The notes under the pieces are model-generated. The model was given only the letters and a program-made list of their open reading frames with translations, made no database searches and was not told the origin of the DNA. From Holacanthus passer (Eukaryota; Chordata; Actinopteri; Pomacanthidae): a stretch of 64,000 nucleotides of DNA. Positions 62,166 to 64,000 of the stretch are shown piece after piece. The translations under genes and the position numbers were made by a program. Where the stretch lies: the NCBI GenBank assembly GCA_025331565.1, contig JAFREQ010000044.1, positions 992,001 through 1,056,000 on the forward strand. The letters run 5' to 3'. The first letter of the stretch is position 1, and each line of letters opens with the position of its first letter.

Positions 62166-64000
62166 AGCGAGGGAAAAGACAGACAAGGATAAAGCTTGTG
62201 TTGTGAGCTGAGCAATGATATACTGACTGCGTTTAAGTCTTATCTATCCCTATGTGTGGAAGGCATTACAGTTAATGTACAGCACTACACTACTGGTTAG
62301 GTTGTTCACCCTTACCTGCACCACTTCATATATTGTGTGTTGTGTCTGCACGGCACACCGTTTCCACATTGGCTGTGCAGAAATGAGAATGATTATGTAT
62401 GCAGTGAAAGCCCAGCTGGATACCCTGAATATTTCATAGTATGTGTTGCTCGCTCCGTCTCTCAATGCCACACGGCCCAGCTAGGGTGGTAACGTGTGCA
62501 TAATGGTCTGATTTCTAAGAGCTGTGGATGCAGGCTGCAGGCCTTAAGCTGTCTTCCTATTTAAAAAAAGGAATTTAAGTATCATTACTTACAGCACTCT
62601 GAGTTTTAGTCTCTCAGTAACAGAACCAGCCCAGCGGCGATGTCAGGAGCCAGTTGATCAAAGGGAAACACTGCTTAGATTTTCAGACCTTCAGGTTTCT
62701 TATCATCATTATCTGAATGTATATTTGCTTGTTTTCGGGGGTCTCCTGATTGTGGACGACTTTTAGACTCCATTTTACATGAGTCTGTGTCACATGGTCG
62801 TTTTCTGTGCAGTTTCTTTTCTCAACAGCTGCTATAATACTACTAGACCACTAGACTGTGCATGAGTGCAATTGTAGGTAATCATCACAGCTTAATTGGA
62901 GTAATTAGGGAATGTAGGGGCATTAGGCTACAGCTGGGGGCCATAATGAGGAGTGGGGGCAAAAGGGAGGGGGAGAGGTGAGAAGCTTCAACAGTCACAG
63001 TTGCCCTCTTCACTGTAGGTCAGTTGTACGTGAATGGACAGTGAAGAACAACATGACTACGTACAATCATCTGTCTGTGGTGGGAAGGCCTAAATTTTTA
63101 TCTGTACACACAAAACTTTAACTGCCATCAGAGAGTAGGCAAAGTATCCAAATAATCATGTCGATTCAACAGGTACAAAACAAATACCTCTGGTCCTTGA
63201 TCAATAAATTAACTATAGGCTATTTGGCTAGGAAGTGCAGAGATTGTTAGTGAATGACTGAAAGGAAAGAAAAAGAGGAGGGAAAGAGATGGGCGAATCA
63301 GGGTCATTAGTTCAGGCGGCTGGGTCTGCTGCATTCCTGAGCCCTGAGATGGGGGAGCAGCAGAGCAGGAATGCGCCTTGGAGAGAGAAGAGACCTAAGC
63401 AGGGGGAAAGAAAAAGGCAAGAAGGAACAAAAAAAAAAGAGAAGGGGGGGATGAGAGGGAAAGTTGGAGGCTTTGCTACGAGAGGCCTTAAATGGTGGAA
63501 CAGACTCATTTATCAAATGAAGTTTAAAAAAGCAAAAACTCATCTGCTCCGTAGCACTTGGAAACTTTAAGCAAAACTGTTTTTGTCCTCATTTCTTTCA
63601 CATCTGTTAGCCCTACAGTACAGCTCTACTCATTTGTTAGCTCTGACTGCGCCACGGCTGCAAACTTGTTTTTCAGCGTGACTCTCTATGGGGAAACTTT
63701 GACACACAACAAAAAGACCAAGATTGATAAAGTTGTGTTAACAAGAGAATCTCTGAATGAGTGAGTTCGTGCACCCCCTAACATTTGATGATGACTAACT
63801 AGTGTAATCCTTAAAGAGGACAAGCACCTAACCCAGTTTCCACTGGGATTAATCTTGTCATCCATATTGTTAGCGTCTGTCTCCTTCAGAATCCTGTCTG
63901 GTTTCTATGTTGTTTAAATTGGCTTTTACCCCCTTAATATAGTCTCCAATTACAAAGATCAACATATATGCGGATATTGTACTGTTAATTCTGTTAATTT

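Larger units (their letters stand above)
51155..64000. other. pbx4 intron 2 (5' part)
   Basis: No exon was found to the window edge. Besides one small DNA transposon and simple repeats, several stretches rich in TAAT, octamer and T-box-like motifs (58440-58610, 59120-59280, 60400-60520, 61920-61985, 62860-62960) contrast with their flanks and are enhancer candidates. Confidence 0.55.

Noticed and set aside
51155..64000. Search for pbx4 exon 3 (continuation VLSIRG)
   Set aside because: No frame with the remaining PBC domain or homeodomain was found before the window edge, so exon 3 is taken to lie outside.

Overview
The window is vertebrate nuclear DNA, almost certainly from a teleost fish. 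The genes are interrupted by many GT-AG introns, the intergenic DNA is AT-rich with CA/GT microsatellites, and decayed fish-type LINEs and a small inverted-repeat transposon are present. Six protein-coding genes can be read by joining exons: gmip (3' part only), an LMX1-family LIM-homeobox gene (complete), chchd5 (complete, minus strand), atp13a1 (complete), dsn1 (complete) and pbx4 (first two coding exons only). All but chchd5 lie on the plus strand. Exon borders were placed by hand from splice sites, reading phase and remembered family sequences; every complete gene closes in frame.

Layout: 73-5512 gmip (end of F-BAR, C1 and RhoGAP domains, C-terminal tail); 8915-22333 the LMX1 gene, eight coding exons with a 9.9-kb intron between the two LIM-domain exons; 24616-25558 chchd5, convergent with LMX1 and head-to-head with atp13a1; 26148-36119 atp13a1, 25 coding exons, with a dead LINE in its largest intron; 38547-41536 dsn1, 11 coding exons; 43840-45590 a dead L1-like LINE on the minus strand; 46226-46480 a CpG-rich promoter; then pbx4 from 46840, whose second intron runs off the right edge.

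The genes are not a pathway; they are neighbours. gmip is a Rho GTPase-activating protein, atp13a1 an ER membrane-protein dislocase, chchd5 an intermembrane-space twin-CX9C protein and dsn1 a kinetochore subunit. LMX1 and PBX4 are developmental homeodomain regulators, and their long introns hold several homeodomain-, POU- and T-box-like motif clusters that could be enhancers.

The most interesting point is the linkage. In human, GMIP, ATP13A1 and PBX4 lie together at 19p13.11 with no LMX1 gene there, whereas LMX1A is linked to PBX1 (1q23) and LMX1B to PBX3 (9q33). An LMX1 gene between gmip and atp13a1, next to pbx4, is what an LMX1 ohnolog surviving in fish but lost from mammals would look like. 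I found no phage, CRISPR, bacterial-type or otherwise unprecedented system.
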